Shown: in pieces, positions 28,026 to 37,227 of the stretch
Layout: each line of letters opens with the position of its first letter
Position numbering within the stretch: position 1 is the first letter of the stretch
Assembly: GCA_007896885.1 (NCBI GenBank)
Contig: VOIU01000014.1
Coordinates: forward strand, 29,944 to 93,943
Direction of reading: 5' to 3'
Length of the DNA: 64,000 bases
Source of the DNA: Bacteroidaceae bacterium HV4-6-C5C
GTDB taxonomy: Bacteria > Bacteroidota > Bacteroidia > Bacteroidales > Bacteroidaceae
The notes under the pieces: model-generated
Seen by the model: the letters and a program-made list of their open reading frames with translations, nothing else
Database searches by the model: none
What the model was told of the DNA's origin: nothing
Made by a program: the position numbers and the translations under genes

Positions 28026-28639
28026 ATATCTTCCAAGTCTTCAATATTTTTTTTAATTTTATTGAGGTGCTTATATGCTATTCTCTTATACAGGAAGTAG
28101 ATGATTACGGCATCACATGTCAAGAAGAATAGGATTAAAAGAGCTTGTGTACCGGCAGATTCCAAATAATAATCCATTACCCAGTAATTGACAATATTGA
28201 ATAGGATGATCCAAATGGATATGCCAATCACTTCATACTTCATCCATTGACGAAACTTGAGCATTCGTTTGCTGACTTCAGCTACCGGCATACTGTCAAC
28301 CCGAATACTTTTTATGGATACATAGTTCTGATAATCCCAGCAGATACCAATAATGAGACTTATCGCAAAGAAAATGATCAAAGCGTTGACTTTTGATTGG
28401 TATGTTTCACCAACATGAAACATAGATGGTAATAGGCATACTACTAATAGAATGAAGAGTCCAACAAAGCCGAGACTTATGGACAATCTTTGCCAACCGG
28501 TAAGACGTTTCAGACTTTTGTCTGCGTTAGCTTTATATTTGCTGACGAGATTTGCAATTTCATTTTCATTGGCAATCGTATCTTTTTCCAATTGCTGATT
28601 CAACTTATTCCAGGATTGTTTAAGTTCGTCCAATTCCAT
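28013..28639 (-). CDS. Membrane protein encoded with an ECF sigma factor, possible anti-sigma
   Basis: This 208-residue protein has a cytoplasmic helical N-terminus (MELDELKQSWNKLNQQLEKD), then four predicted membrane helices in two pairs (about 50-100 and 130-180) and a charged C-terminal helix. It starts one base after the sigma-factor stop codon. That position is usual for anti-sigma factors, and its N-terminus is the part that could bind sigma. It does not resemble the FecR-type anti-sigma proteins of Sus loci. No family was recognised. Confidence 0.75.
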   Translation of the reverse strand: MELDELKQSWNKLNQQLEKDTIANENEIANLVSKYKANADKSLKRLTGWQRLSISLGFVGLFILLVVCLLPSMFHVGETYQSKVNALIIFFAISLIIGICWDYQNYVSIKSIRVDSMPVAEVSKRMLKFRQWMKYEVIGISIWIILFNIVNYWVMDYYLESAGTQALLILFFLTCDAVIIYFLYKRIAYKHLNKIKKNIEDLEDICTE

Positions 28640-28640
28640 A

Positions 28641-29126
28641 TTATTCCTCTTTGTTCATTTTTCTTAATTTATCCTTAATGCGATTGATCTTTGTCGCAAC
28701 ATTTGTCAGAGTCAAGCCGGTGATTTCCGAAATCTCTTCGTAACTTTTCTCTTCCAAGTAGAGTAGTATGATGGATTTATCCAGTTCTCCAAGCCGGTTT
28801 ATCATGTGATAAAGTTGCTTCAACATGACTTGGGTTTCATCCAGTTCTTCACTCCGATCCGCTTCCTGAGTTAATGTGACGATTTCGGGAATGTTTTTTT
28901 CTTTTCGCAGGAAACTGATGCAGGTATTTAATGAAATGCGGTAAATCCATGTCGAGATTTTACACTCTTTCCTGAATTTAGGAAATGCTTTCCATATATT
29001 CAGAACTACTTCTTGATACAAATCGTTTATCGTAGCATTGGGGGTAGTGTACATATAGCACACTTTGTAGATCACACGTGAATACTCCCGGATTACAGCA
29101 AGAAATTCTTGTTCTACGTTTTCCAT
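28641..29126 (-). CDS. ECF RNA polymerase sigma factor
   Basis: This 161-residue protein has sigma region 2 (about 10-75, with INDLYQEVVLNIWKAFPKF and ISTWIYRISLN) and region 4 (about 100-155, with LEEKSYEEISEITGLTLTNV forming the helix-turn-helix). The size is normal for an ECF factor. It heads an operon with a membrane protein, metallophosphoesterase and acyltransferase, which points to an envelope- or lipid-related stress response. No TAnnTTTG element is seen upstream, in line with possible autoregulation by its own promoter type. Confidence 0.92.
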   Translation of the reverse strand: MENVEQEFLAVIREYSRVIYKVCYMYTTPNATINDLYQEVVLNIWKAFPKFRKECKISTWIYRISLNTCISFLRKEKNIPEIVTLTQEADRSEELDETQVMLKQLYHMINRLGELDKSIILLYLEEKSYEEISEITGLTLTNVATKINRIKDKLRKMNKEE

Positions 29127-29284
29127 TTCTACTTCGATATCACTTGATTTGCTTTTTATTTTATCTGTCGCATATATGTTTCTAAAATCACATCATTGCA
29201 GATCGGAACAAATGTTTTTCTTTGTTTTTTACTTTTCAAGTTCCCGATGTTTATGCTTAATTTAGAAATACCGGATAGAAAACA

Positions 29285-30184
29285 TTAAAGTTTGAGGTTG
29301 GCAGCAAGGAACTTACGTATTTTATCGGGAGAGACTCCACGGCGTTTGGCATAGTCTTCCAATTGATCTTCTCCTATTTTTCCTATTGCAAAATAGTGGG
29401 AGGAAGGGTGTGCAAACATTAATCCGCACACTGAGGAATGAGGACTCATGGCGCCATTTTCTGTCAATGTTACGCCGATTTTATGCATGCCCAGTATCTT
29501 GTCGAGCGTGAAGTTTATCGACTGATCGGGTAATGAAGGATAGCCGACTGCAGGACGGATACCTTGGTATTTCTCCTCAAGGAGCTCGGGCATGGAAAGA
29601 TTTTCATCTTTGGCATATCCCCAAGCTACTTTGCGTACATATTCATGCATTTTCTCGGTAGCAGCTTCCGCTAACCGATCGGCTAGTGTCTGAACCAATA
29701 TTCGCTTGTACGGATCATTTTCATATAGTTTCTCCAGATGACTATCACAAGTCGCAACAAATAGCCCTATAGTATCCGGTATACCGGAAGATAAGGGGCG
29801 GATAAAATCACTCAAACACAGGTATGGACTATTATCGGGATGTGGCGTTTGCTGACGCAATAAGGGGAGTACTGTATCTTCTATAATCAGATTATCATTA
29901 TCGGAGTTTGCTTTGCACAGTTTGAAAAGTCCATGGACTTTATACTCTTCATCCAACTGATTCAACATCCGGTTGGCTTCTTTAAACAGTTGCATTGCTT
30001 CGGCAGCTTTGGCTCGATCGGCTTCCGGAAAAGATACTAACCATGATGCGCGACAAGCATCGCAACCATGTATATTGGCTATAGCCGCATAGCGGAGTTG
30101 AAATCCCCATGCGTGGAAAAAGTAAATCCAGTTGATATACGGGCTTACTTCGTGTATGGAATACGTTACTATTTCTTCTTTCAT
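29285..30184 (-). CDS. Stand-alone methionine synthase B12-dependent activation-domain protein
   Basis: This 299-residue protein matches the C-terminal reactivation domain of MetH. Signs are the N-terminal MKEEIVTYSIHEVSPYINW, the RLAEAATEKMHEYVR segment, IRPAVGYPSLPDQS, which contacts S-adenosylmethionine in the family, and the later LTENGAMSPHSSVCGLMF. In E. coli this domain is fused to MetH and restores oxidised cobalamin with SAM and flavodoxin. Here it is a separate gene, as known in other Bacteroidetes whose MetH is shorter. It lies 40 bp after dihydroorotase and may be in its operon. Confidence 0.9.
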   Translation of the reverse strand: MKEEIVTYSIHEVSPYINWIYFFHAWGFQLRYAAIANIHGCDACRASWLVSFPEADRAKAAEAMQLFKEANRMLNQLDEEYKVHGLFKLCKANSDNDNLIIEDTVLPLLRQQTPHPDNSPYLCLSDFIRPLSSGIPDTIGLFVATCDSHLEKLYENDPYKRILVQTLADRLAEAATEKMHEYVRKVAWGYAKDENLSMPELLEEKYQGIRPAVGYPSLPDQSINFTLDKILGMHKIGVTLTENGAMSPHSSVCGLMFAHPSSHYFAIGKIGEDQLEDYAKRRGVSPDKIRKFLAANLKL

Positions 30185-30224
30185 ACGGATATAAACGGAT
30201 TAAGCTCGCGGAAAGTTCTGCAGA

Positions 30225-31574
30225 TTAACGTTCGAACATCAACATTTGCCCGCGATAGTCTTCATCGGTATGTCCGTCGGTATATACGGTCTGCCCATTG
30301 ACAAAAGTCTTTTCAACTTTCCAGTGGAATGATTTTCCTTCGAGCGGGCTCCAGCCACATTTGCTGAGTATCTTGTCGGCAGTAAGTGTCCAAGGTTCTT
30401 CTTCGCGTCGTACTAAAACCAAATCGGCTTGGTAACCTTCACGAATGTATCCACGTTTGCTGATATTATAAATTCGGGCGGGAGCATGACACATCTTTTC
30501 TACAATGGTTTCTATAGAAAACACCTTTTCATCTACAAGTTCGAGCATGCTGACAAGTGAGAATTGAATCATTGGCATACCGGATGTTGCTGTCAGTGCG
30601 TCACCTTGCTTATCACTTAGAAGGTGTGGGGCATGATCGGTAGCTATAGCGTCGATAATTCCGCTATTGACGGCAACTCTCAACGCCCTCCGGTCTGATT
30701 TCCTCTTTATTGAAGGGTTACATTTAATGCGGCTACCAAGAGTTTCGTAGTCGGCATTCCAGAAAAGTAAATGAGGAACGCATACCTCGGCGGTAACCCG
30801 CTTCTCTGATAAAGGAGCTGACGAGAAGAGTTCCAGTTCTCTTTCAGTGGAAATGTGCAGAATATGCAGCCGGGAATTAAATATTCCGGCAAGGTGTACA
30901 GCCAATTCCGAAGAACGTAAACAAGCTGTGGACGAACGGATATAGGAATGCTTACTTATCGGAATTTCGGTGCTGTCCGGAAACATCTTCTTATATCGTT
31001 TGATATTTGCTTTGATTATATTTTGGCTTTCGCAGTGGGTTGCAATCAGTAAATCGGTACCACTGAATATATTCATCAGGGTATTCATCTTATCCACCAG
31101 CATATTACCGGTGCTTGCACCCATAAAAAGCTTTATTCCACAGACCTGCTGCTTATTCAGTTTACCAAAGTCTGTGTAATTCTCATTGGTCGCTCCGAAA
31201 TAGCAGGAATAATTAATAAGTGATTTACGACTCATCAATTCAAGTTTCTGCTCGAGAGCGTCGAGAGTGGTGGTCTGTGGATTTGTATTGGGCATATCCA
31301 TGATGGAAGTGACTCCTCCTGCGGCTGCGGCACGACTTTCTGTGGATATATCAGCTTTTTGTGTTAATCCGGGATCGCGAAAATGAACATGTTCGTCAAT
31401 AACACCGGGCAGCAGATAACAGCCGGTTGCATCAATCACTTCAGTACACGGAGAAGACGGTTGTTGTCCAACGGCCAGTATCTCTATAATTTGTTCGCCT
31501 GCTAATACAACGGAACCTTGAACGGAGGCTCCTTCATTGACTATTGTTGCATTATGAATTAAAACCCTTTTCAT
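30225..31574 (-). CDS. pyrC: Dihydroorotase
   Basis: This 449-residue amidohydrolase has the metal ligands of DEHVHFRDPG, the substrate-binding MDMPNTNPQT, the carboxylated-Lys region GIKLFMGAST and the catalytic Asp in IATDHAPH. It closes the dihydroorotate ring in pyrimidine synthesis. The length and motifs fit class I dihydroorotases. It follows the GT2 gene by 13 bp. Confidence 0.92.
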   Translation of the reverse strand: MKRVLIHNATIVNEGASVQGSVVLAGEQIIEILAVGQQPSSPCTEVIDATGCYLLPGVIDEHVHFRDPGLTQKADISTESRAAAAGGVTSIMDMPNTNPQTTTLDALEQKLELMSRKSLINYSCYFGATNENYTDFGKLNKQQVCGIKLFMGASTGNMLVDKMNTLMNIFSGTDLLIATHCESQNIIKANIKRYKKMFPDSTEIPISKHSYIRSSTACLRSSELAVHLAGIFNSRLHILHISTERELELFSSAPLSEKRVTAEVCVPHLLFWNADYETLGSRIKCNPSIKRKSDRRALRVAVNSGIIDAIATDHAPHLLSDKQGDALTATSGMPMIQFSLVSMLELVDEKVFSIETIVEKMCHAPARIYNISKRGYIREGYQADLVLVRREEEPWTLTADKILSKCGWSPLEGKSFHWKVEKTFVNGQTVYTDGHTDEDYRGQMLMFER

Positions 31575-31587
31575 TGTTGCGTAAGCT

Positions 31588-32337
31588 TTAGTTCATTTTT
31601 GGATATTTATGAAAGAGACTGTGTATTTTCAGCTTGATTACACCGAAAACCGCTTCACCGAATATGCTTGAATTCATTTTGGAAGAGCCAAGTTCACGGT
31701 TGATGAAAATAACAGGGACTTCTTTTATCTTAAAGTTGCATTTAAAGGTCGTAAATTTCATCTCGATTTGAAATGCATATCCTTTAAAGCGAATGTTATC
31801 CAATTTTACCGTTTCCAAAACCTTGCGGCGATAACATACAAATCCTGCGGTGGTATCGTGTATCGGCATACCTGTAATGTATTGCACATACTTTGAGGCA
31901 AAATAGGACATCAGTACACGTCCCATTGGCCAATTCACTACATTTACCCCACTGACATAACGTGAACCGATAGCTAAATCGGCATTTCCTGTGCTACATG
32001 CTGAGTAGAGCCTCGGTAGATCGTTAGGGTTATGACTAAAATCAGCATCCATCTCGAATACATACTCGTAATGGCGTGCCAATGCCCATTTAAATCCTGC
32101 AATATAGGCAGTGCCAAGCCCCAATTTGCCTTTCCGTTCCACTATAAATAAACGTTCCGGATATTCTTCCTGTAACTTCTTTACGATAGAAGCGGTACCG
32201 TCCGGCGAGCCATCTTCGATGATGAGAATGTGGAAGGTTTTCTCCAGTTCGAATACAGCTCGGATTATTTTTTCTATGTTTTCCCGTTCGTTATAAGTCG
32301 GGATAATAACGATGCTATCTGACGTTTGTATATCCAT
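31588..32337 (-). CDS. Polyprenol-phosphate mannosyltransferase-like GT2 enzyme (DPM1 type)
   Basis: This 249-residue protein has GT2 motifs VIIPTYNERENI, IIEDGSPDGTASI, MDADFSHNP and GSRYVSGV, and QIEMKFT in the acceptor region. It lacks membrane helices, like soluble-domain DPM1 enzymes. It would make a polyprenyl-phosphate sugar for periplasmic transfer, perhaps for protein O-glycosylation, which Bacteroides performs; this is inference. First gene of an operon with pyrC and the MetH activation protein. Confidence 0.9.
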   Translation of the reverse strand: MDIQTSDSIVIIPTYNERENIEKIIRAVFELEKTFHILIIEDGSPDGTASIVKKLQEEYPERLFIVERKGKLGLGTAYIAGFKWALARHYEYVFEMDADFSHNPNDLPRLYSACSTGNADLAIGSRYVSGVNVVNWPMGRVLMSYFASKYVQYITGMPIHDTTAGFVCYRRKVLETVKLDNIRFKGYAFQIEMKFTTFKCNFKIKEVPVIFINRELGSSKMNSSIFGEAVFGVIKLKIHSLFHKYPKMN

Positions 32338-32686
32338 AAATGGGGGCTGTTATAGGGAACAAAGTTAAGTGTTTTCTCTAATTATCGAGCATAACTGAGG
32401 ATTATTTAGTAATTTTGCACCGGATTTTCACCACGGATTACACAGATTAACACAGATGATCTTTCTGTTCATTATGGAGTTGCGATAAGTCCCTCCGGGT
32501 TCTTCTGTTCTTTTTCTGATTATTTGTAGAAGAGGCCTTGTAGAAGGACTTCAACCGTTATTGTTAGGACTCGGTTTACGCGAGTAAAAGAGAATAAAAC
32601 TCCGTGGAACTCAATATGGCTCCATGGCGAGAAGAAGAGAAGCAGTGTATCTGTGGTAAAAAGATGAATGAATAAAGTAAATAGCA
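32338..32686. other. Divergent intergenic region between GT2 gene and mfd
   Basis: It holds two opposed -7 elements, TAACTTTG (minus, 32360-32367) for the GT2 gene and TAATTTTG (plus, 32410-32417) about 270 bp before mfd. At 32428-32458 lies a run with repeated ACAGATTAACACAG words, of a kind common in intergenic DNA of many bacteria. No gene is seen in the rest. Confidence 0.5.
32360..32367 (-). promoter_or_regulatory. -7 element TAACTTTG of the GT2-pyrC operon
   Basis: An exact TAnnTTTG match on the minus strand, 22 bp before the ATG at 32337. No clear -33 box. Confidence 0.5.
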
Positions 32687-35600
32687 ATGACCATTTCTGA
32701 ACTCCAACAACTATATGCCACTCATCCCAATGTGGAAGCTGTGAGCAGATTGCTTAAAGATGAGTCGATACGGCACTTTTTTTGTGGTGGACTTTGTGCG
32801 TCTTCCGCCTCATTATTTTCTTCTGTATTGGTGCAGCGTAGCGGTTTTCCTTTTCTTTTTATATTAAGTGATCTGGAAGAGGCGGGGTATTTCTATCATG
32901 ACCTGACTCAAATACTTGGTGAAGAGAAAGTCCTTTTCTTTCCGTCTTCTTTTCGGCGTGCCATTAAGTACGGGCAGAAAGATGCGGCGAATGAGATTCT
33001 TCGCACAGAAGTCTTAAGCCGTCTACAAAAGGGTGAGGAAGGATTATGTATCGTGACTTATCCCGATGCGCTAGCCGAAAAGGTGGTTTCGCGTAAGGAA
33101 CTGGGCGAAAAAACACTGAAACTTCATCAGGGCGAACAGGTGGATACTAATTTCATCACGGAGGTGTTGCGCAGTTATGGTTTTGAATATGTCGATTATG
33201 TCTACGAGCCGGGACAGTATGCCGTACGTGGAAGTATTATAGATGTCTTTTCTTTTTCGTCAGAGTTCCCATATCGTATAGATTTCTTTGGTGATGAAGT
33301 GGATAGTATTCGTACTTTCGAAGTTGATACGCAGTTATCGAAAACTAAAAAGGAAAGCGTAGTGATTGTTCCCGATTTAAGTCGAAGCCTTGACAAAGAC
33401 GGTAGGGGAGGTATGATCTCTTTTCTCGACTTTTTGCCTAAAGATACTTTACTGGCTATGCGCGATTTCCTTTGGCTTCGCGAACGCATACAATCCGTTC
33501 ATGATGAGGCACTGGCACCACAAGCCATTGTTGCCCGTGAAGCGGAAGAAAATGGAGGTATTAGCCTGGATGGCAAATTACTTGATGGAACGGATTTTAC
33601 ACGGGATGCTTTAGGCTTTCACCGGATGGAATTCGGCAATAAACCAACAGGTACTCCGGATGCGACAGTGTCATTCAATACATCCGCCCAACCTATCTTC
33701 CATAAAAACTTCGATTTGGTAGCCGATAGCTTTAAAGATTATATAAATAAGGGCTATACATTATATATATGCAGCGATAGCAGCAAGCAGACCGACCGTA
33801 TTCGTGCCATCTTTGATGATCGGGGAGATGATATTCGTTTCACTGCCGTGGAACGTACTTTACACGAGGGTTTTGCTGACAATATGCTGGGCGTTTGCGT
33901 CTTTACCGATCATCAATTGTTCGACCGTTTTCACAAATATAATCTTAAGAGTGATAAAGCACGTTCGGGTAAAGTGGCACTTTCGTTGAAAGAGCTCAAT
34001 CAGTTTACTCCGGGCGATTATGTGGTACATACCGACCATGGTGTGGGGCGTTTTGCCGGGCTGGTGCGTATCCCTAATGGGGATACGACACAGGAGGTGA
34101 TGAAACTGGTCTATCAAAATGAAGATGTGGTTTTTGTCTCCATTCACTCGCTACACAAGGTCTCCAAATATAAAGGTAAAGATGGCGAAATGCCACATCT
34201 CAACAAGTTGGGTACGGGAGCCTGGGAGAAACTGAAAGAACGAACCAAGACCAAGATAAAGGATATTGCACGTGACCTGATCAAGCTCTATTCGCAACGA
34301 CGTGAAGAAAAAGGTTTCCAGTTTAGTCCGGATAGTTTCATGCAGAAAGAACTGGAGGCTTCGTTTATTTACGAAGATACTCCCGATCAAAGCAAAGCAA
34401 CGACTGATGTGAAGGCTGATATGGAGAATAACCGGCCGATGGACAGGCTTGTCTGCGGTGACGTGGGTTTTGGAAAGACCGAAGTCGCCGTACGTGCTGC
34501 GTTTAAAGCGGCGGCGGACAATAAGCAAGTTGCGGTATTGGTACCAACTACCGTGTTGGCTTATCAACACTTTCAGACGTTTAGCGAACGTTTAAAAGGT
34601 TTTCCTTGCCGTGTGGAATACCTCAGTAGAGCGCGTACCGCCACTCAGGTAAAGGCTATTCTTAAGTCGCTGGCTTCGGGAGATGTGAATATTCTCATAG
34701 GTACACACCGCATTTTGGGTAAGGATGTGAAGTTTAAAGACCTCGGCCTGCTCATTATTGACGAAGAGCAGAAGTTTGGTGTATCTGTGAAAGAGAAATT
34801 GCGTCAACTCAAAGTGAATGTCGATACACTCACAATGACAGCAACTCCCATCCCGCGTACTTTGCAATTCTCGTTACTTGGCGCGCGCGATTTGAGTGTA
34901 ATTTCCACGCCTCCACCCAACCGTTATCCCATACAGACCGAGATACATACTTTCAATGAAGAAGTCATTACCGATGCAATCAACTTCGAGATGAGCCGAA
35001 ACGGTCAGGTATTCTTTGTGAGCAACCGTATCTCCAATCTGGCCGAATTGAAGATGATGGTGGAACGGAATATACCCGATTGTCGTGTGGCTATCGGTCA
35101 CGGACAGATGGAACCGGCAGCATTGGAGAAGATCATTTTCGATTTTGTCAATTACGACTATGATGTATTGATTGCCACTACGATTATTGAGAGTGGAATT
35201 GATATTCCGAATGCCAATACAATCATTATTAATCAAGCTCAAAACTTCGGTCTGAGCGATTTGCATCAGATGCGTGGTCGTGTAGGGCGTAGTAATAAGA
35301 AAGCGTTCTGCTATTTGCTGGCACCTCCTTTGTCTTCGCTGACTCCCGAGTCGAAGCGTCGTCTACAGGCAATAGAGAATTTCAGTGATTTAGGTAGCGG
35401 TATTCATATCGCCATGCAAGACCTTGATATTCGTGGAGCGGGAAATATGCTTGGTGCCGAGCAAAGCGGATTTATAGCTGACTTGGGTTACGAGACTTAT
35501 CAGAAAATTCTTTCAGAAGCTGTACACGAATTAAAGAATGACGAATTTGCCGAGCTATATGCCGAAGAACTACAAAATGACGGAACGATCAGTGGCGAAC

Positions 35601-36073
35601 AGTTTGTCGATGACAGCCAGGTGGAAAGTGATCTTGAACTCTTACTCCCGGCTACATACGTCACAGGTAGCAGTGAGCGTATGTTACTCTACCGTGAACT
35701 CGATGGATTGACACTCGATGATGATGTCGAAACTTTCCGCACCCGTTTGGTCGACCGTTTTGGCCCTATTCCTCCCGAGACAGAAGAATTACTTCGTATT
35801 GTACCGTTGCGGCGCATTGCTGCCCGTCTTGGTGTGGAAAAAGTCTTCCTGAAAGGTGGACGTATGACTCTGTTTCTGGTTTCCAATCCGGAAAGTCCAT
35901 ATTATAAGAGCAAGTCATTCGGTAAACTCATTGCATACATGATGAAGTACACCCGACGTTGCGATTTGCGCGATCAAAATAACCGTCGAAGCATGCTCGT
36001 CAATAGCGTCACCAATGTGGAAACGGCGGTTAGTGTACTTAAAGAAATTGTTGCAATGGAAGTTGAAGATTGA
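32687..36073 (+). CDS. mfd: Transcription-repair coupling factor Mfd
   Basis: This 1128-residue protein shows the Mfd layout: a UvrB-like N-terminal module (about 1-330), an RNA-polymerase-interacting domain near 450 ([20 protein letters not shown]), then an SF2 translocase with Walker [15 protein letters not shown] box [23 protein letters not shown], and motif [18 protein letters not shown], and a TRCF C-terminal domain. It removes stalled RNA polymerase from damaged DNA and recruits UvrA. The length is normal and no frameshift is seen. The start [10 protein letters not shown] at 32687 is conserved-looking. Confidence 0.97.
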   Translation: MTISELQQLYATHPNVEAVSRLLKDESIRHFFCGGLCASSASLFSSVLVQRSGFPFLFILSDLEEAGYFYHDLTQILGEEKVLFFPSSFRRAIKYGQKDAANEILRTEVLSRLQKGEEGLCIVTYPDALAEKVVSRKELGEKTLKLHQGEQVDTNFITEVLRSYGFEYVDYVYEPGQYAVRGSIIDVFSFSSEFPYRIDFFGDEVDSIRTFEVDTQLSKTKKESVVIVPDLSRSLDKDGRGGMISFLDFLPKDTLLAMRDFLWLRERIQSVHDEALAPQAIVAREAEENGGISLDGKLLDGTDFTRDALGFHRMEFGNKPTGTPDATVSFNTSAQPIFHKNFDLVADSFKDYINKGYTLYICSDSSKQTDRIRAIFDDRGDDIRFTAVERTLHEGFADNMLGVCVFTDHQLFDRFHKYNLKSDKARSGKVALSLKELNQFTPGDYVVHTDHGVGRFAGLVRIPNGDTTQEVMKLVYQNEDVVFVSIHSLHKVSKYKGKDGEMPHLNKLGTGAWEKLKERTKTKIKDIARDLIKLYSQRREEKGFQFSPDSFMQKELEASFIYEDTPDQSKATTDVKADMENNRPMDRLVCGDVGFGKTEVAVRAAFKAAADNKQVAVLVPTTVLAYQHFQTFSERLKGFPCRVEYLSRARTATQVKAILKSLASGDVNILIGTHRILGKDVKFKDLGLLIIDEEQKFGVSVKEKLRQLKVNVDTLTMTATPIPRTLQFSLLGARDLSVISTPPPNRYPIQTEIHTFNEEVITDAINFEMSRNGQVFFVSNRISNLAELKMMVERNIPDCRVAIGHGQMEPAALEKIIFDFVNYDYDVLIATTIIESGIDIPNANTIIINQAQNFGLSDLHQMRGRVGRSNKKAFCYLLAPPLSSLTPESKRRLQAIENFSDLGSGIHIAMQDLDIRGAGNMLGAEQSGFIADLGYETYQKILSEAVHELKNDEFAELYAEELQNDGTISGEQFVDDSQVESDLELLLPATYVTGSSERMLLYRELDGLTLDDDVETFRTRLVDRFGPIPPETEELLRIVPLRRIAARLGVEKVFLKGGRMTLFLVSNPESPYYKSKSFGKLIAYMMKYTRRCDLRDQNNRRSMLVNSVTNVETAVSVLKEIVAMEVED

Positions 36074-36172
36074 GTCGTCTTGGGCGAGCCTTGCTTTCAA
36101 TGAATGGCATCTATTTCAGATTACACAATGTCTTAAAGGAAGAGCCATCTCGAATTTATTCGAGATAGCCAT

Positions 36173-36269
36173 TGTCGTTGTGTCTAAAACTTATAAGAAG
36201 TAAAGCCGGTTCATGCAAGAACATTAAGCAGAATGTACTGTCGTTGTGTCGAAAAGATAAAAGAAGTAA
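36173..36269 (+). repeat. Pair of 31-bp imperfect direct repeats
   Basis: Both copies begin TGTCGTTGTGTC and end AAGAAGTAA, with about 27 of 31 positions equal and a start-to-start distance of 66 bp. The function is unknown; they could be remains of a duplicated regulatory stretch. Confidence 0.5.
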
Positions 36270-36380
36270 GCTGAAGAGCATTGTTTTTACAATCTCATAT
36301 ACATTGCCGTTATGCTCGGAAAGTAACGGAACTAAAGCCATTTCCCCTGGCTTTTACTTGCATTTAGCCTCTGTTTTTTG

Positions 36381-36388
36381 TATATTTG
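36381..36388 (+). promoter_or_regulatory. -7 element TATATTTG of the HU-related gene
   Basis: An exact TAnnTTTG match, with CTTG at 36357-36360, 20 bp upstream, as weak -33 box. Transcription would begin near 36395 and run through the 22-bp repeat array. Confidence 0.6.
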
Positions 36389-36416
36389 TCCGTATAGAGA
36401 TTGCTTTGACACTCTA

Positions 36417-36504
36417 GTGTCCATCGTTTGCCATTAAAGTGTCAAAGCTTTGCCATGTCCGTGTCAAACGTTTGCCACGGGAGTGTCAAAGTACTTCTCT
36501 TAGG
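36417..36504 (+). repeat. Four-unit 22-bp tandem array with internal palindromes
   Basis: Units start at 36417, 36439, 36461 and 36483, each with GTGTC followed by CAAAGCTTTG, CAAACGTTTG or a degenerate form, then GCCA. A TTTGACAC word just before (36405-36412) is the reverse complement of GTGTCAAA. The 22-bp period puts each palindrome on the same DNA face. It lies directly after the predicted transcription start of the HU-related gene, so it is a good candidate operator array, perhaps for the gene's own product. Confidence 0.7.
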
Positions 36505-36588
36505 TAGAAAATTGAATTTACCCCGGTCGAAAATCTTATTTCCCCCTAGTAAATCCGCATTAAAGAATGTTTATATCGATCGTAAATC

Positions 36589-37200
36589 ATGTCTATCCGA
36601 TTTGAATGGTATGAGAATCCCGACTCGGACAAAAGGGGAGAAAAACGCTATCATGCACGTCCTGTATTAAATGGCAGAGTGGAAACCGACGAACTGGCGC
36701 ACGCCATACAGGACCGATGCTCATTAACCGAAATAGATGCTAATGCCGTCCTTGATGCTGTCTCCCGTGTGGTAGGAGAACATTTGCGCGACGGACAGCG
36801 GGTGCACCTTAACGGGCTTGGATATTTCCAAATCTCTCTGACTTGTGACGGTGAGGATATTTTGGAGGATACCAAGCGTCGAAATACAAAAGTACATATA
36901 AAAGGTGTCAATTTTGTACCCGATCAGAAACTGCGCAGGCAGTTGGGACCGGTGAAATTCGATCGCATTAAAGTAGCACACTCGGTGAGGGTGTCCGATG
37001 AAGAAGTCGATGCCAGAGTAAATGCCTATCTCCAGAGTCATGATCATCTTACCCGTAGTGTGCTTCAGGAATTGTGCGGCATTAAATCGCGCACGGCAAT
37101 CCGGCAGTTGACTCGCTTGCAAGCGGAAGGGAAGATCAAGAATATCGGGTGGAAGCGACAACCGGTTTATGTAAAGTGCGAAGAGAAACGAGAAGATTAG
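36589..37200 (+). CDS. HU-related DNA-binding protein with extra C-terminal domain
   Basis: This 203-residue protein has a Bacteroidetes HU-like domain at residues about 1-125, with GQRVHLNGLGYFQISL matching the HU fold's R/G-rich turn and strand. The C-terminal part (about 135-195: RVNAYLQSHDHLTRSVLQEL, CGIKSRTAIRQLTRLQAEGK) reads like a winged helix. It belongs to the longer HU-related group rather than the 90-residue HU. The role is probably DNA binding and architecture. The four 22-bp palindromes ahead suggest specific control. Confidence 0.88.
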   Translation: MSIRFEWYENPDSDKRGEKRYHARPVLNGRVETDELAHAIQDRCSLTEIDANAVLDAVSRVVGEHLRDGQRVHLNGLGYFQISLTCDGEDILEDTKRRNTKVHIKGVNFVPDQKLRRQLGPVKFDRIKVAHSVRVSDEEVDARVNAYLQSHDHLTRSVLQELCGIKSRTAIRQLTRLQAEGKIKNIGWKRQPVYVKCEEKRED

Positions 37201-37227
37201 TGCATTGATCGCTGGCTCTGTACTATA

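Larger units (their letters stand above)
36074..36588. other. Intergenic region between mfd and the HU-related gene
   Basis: This 515-bp region contains a hairpin at 36147-36166 (ATCTCGAA/TTCGAGAT, no T run), a pair of 31-bp direct repeats (36173-36203 and 36239-36269, about 27 identities), a -7 element and a 22-bp repeat array. Short open frames here are not gene-like. Confidence 0.5.

Noticed and set aside
32428..32458. Mobile repeat near mfd
   Set aside because: The ACAGATTAACACAG-like words are short and no second copy is visible in the window, so no element can be defined.
34151..35266. Minus-strand frames inside mfd
   Set aside because: They are antisense to conserved helicase motifs and have no gene-like features.
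36401..36504. CRISPR array
   Set aside because: The repeated units are adjacent 22-mers without unique spacers and no cas gene is near.
36428..36670. 80-codon frame across the repeat array and HU-related start
   Set aside because: It overlaps the leader and the start of a better supported gene and has no start signal or family match.
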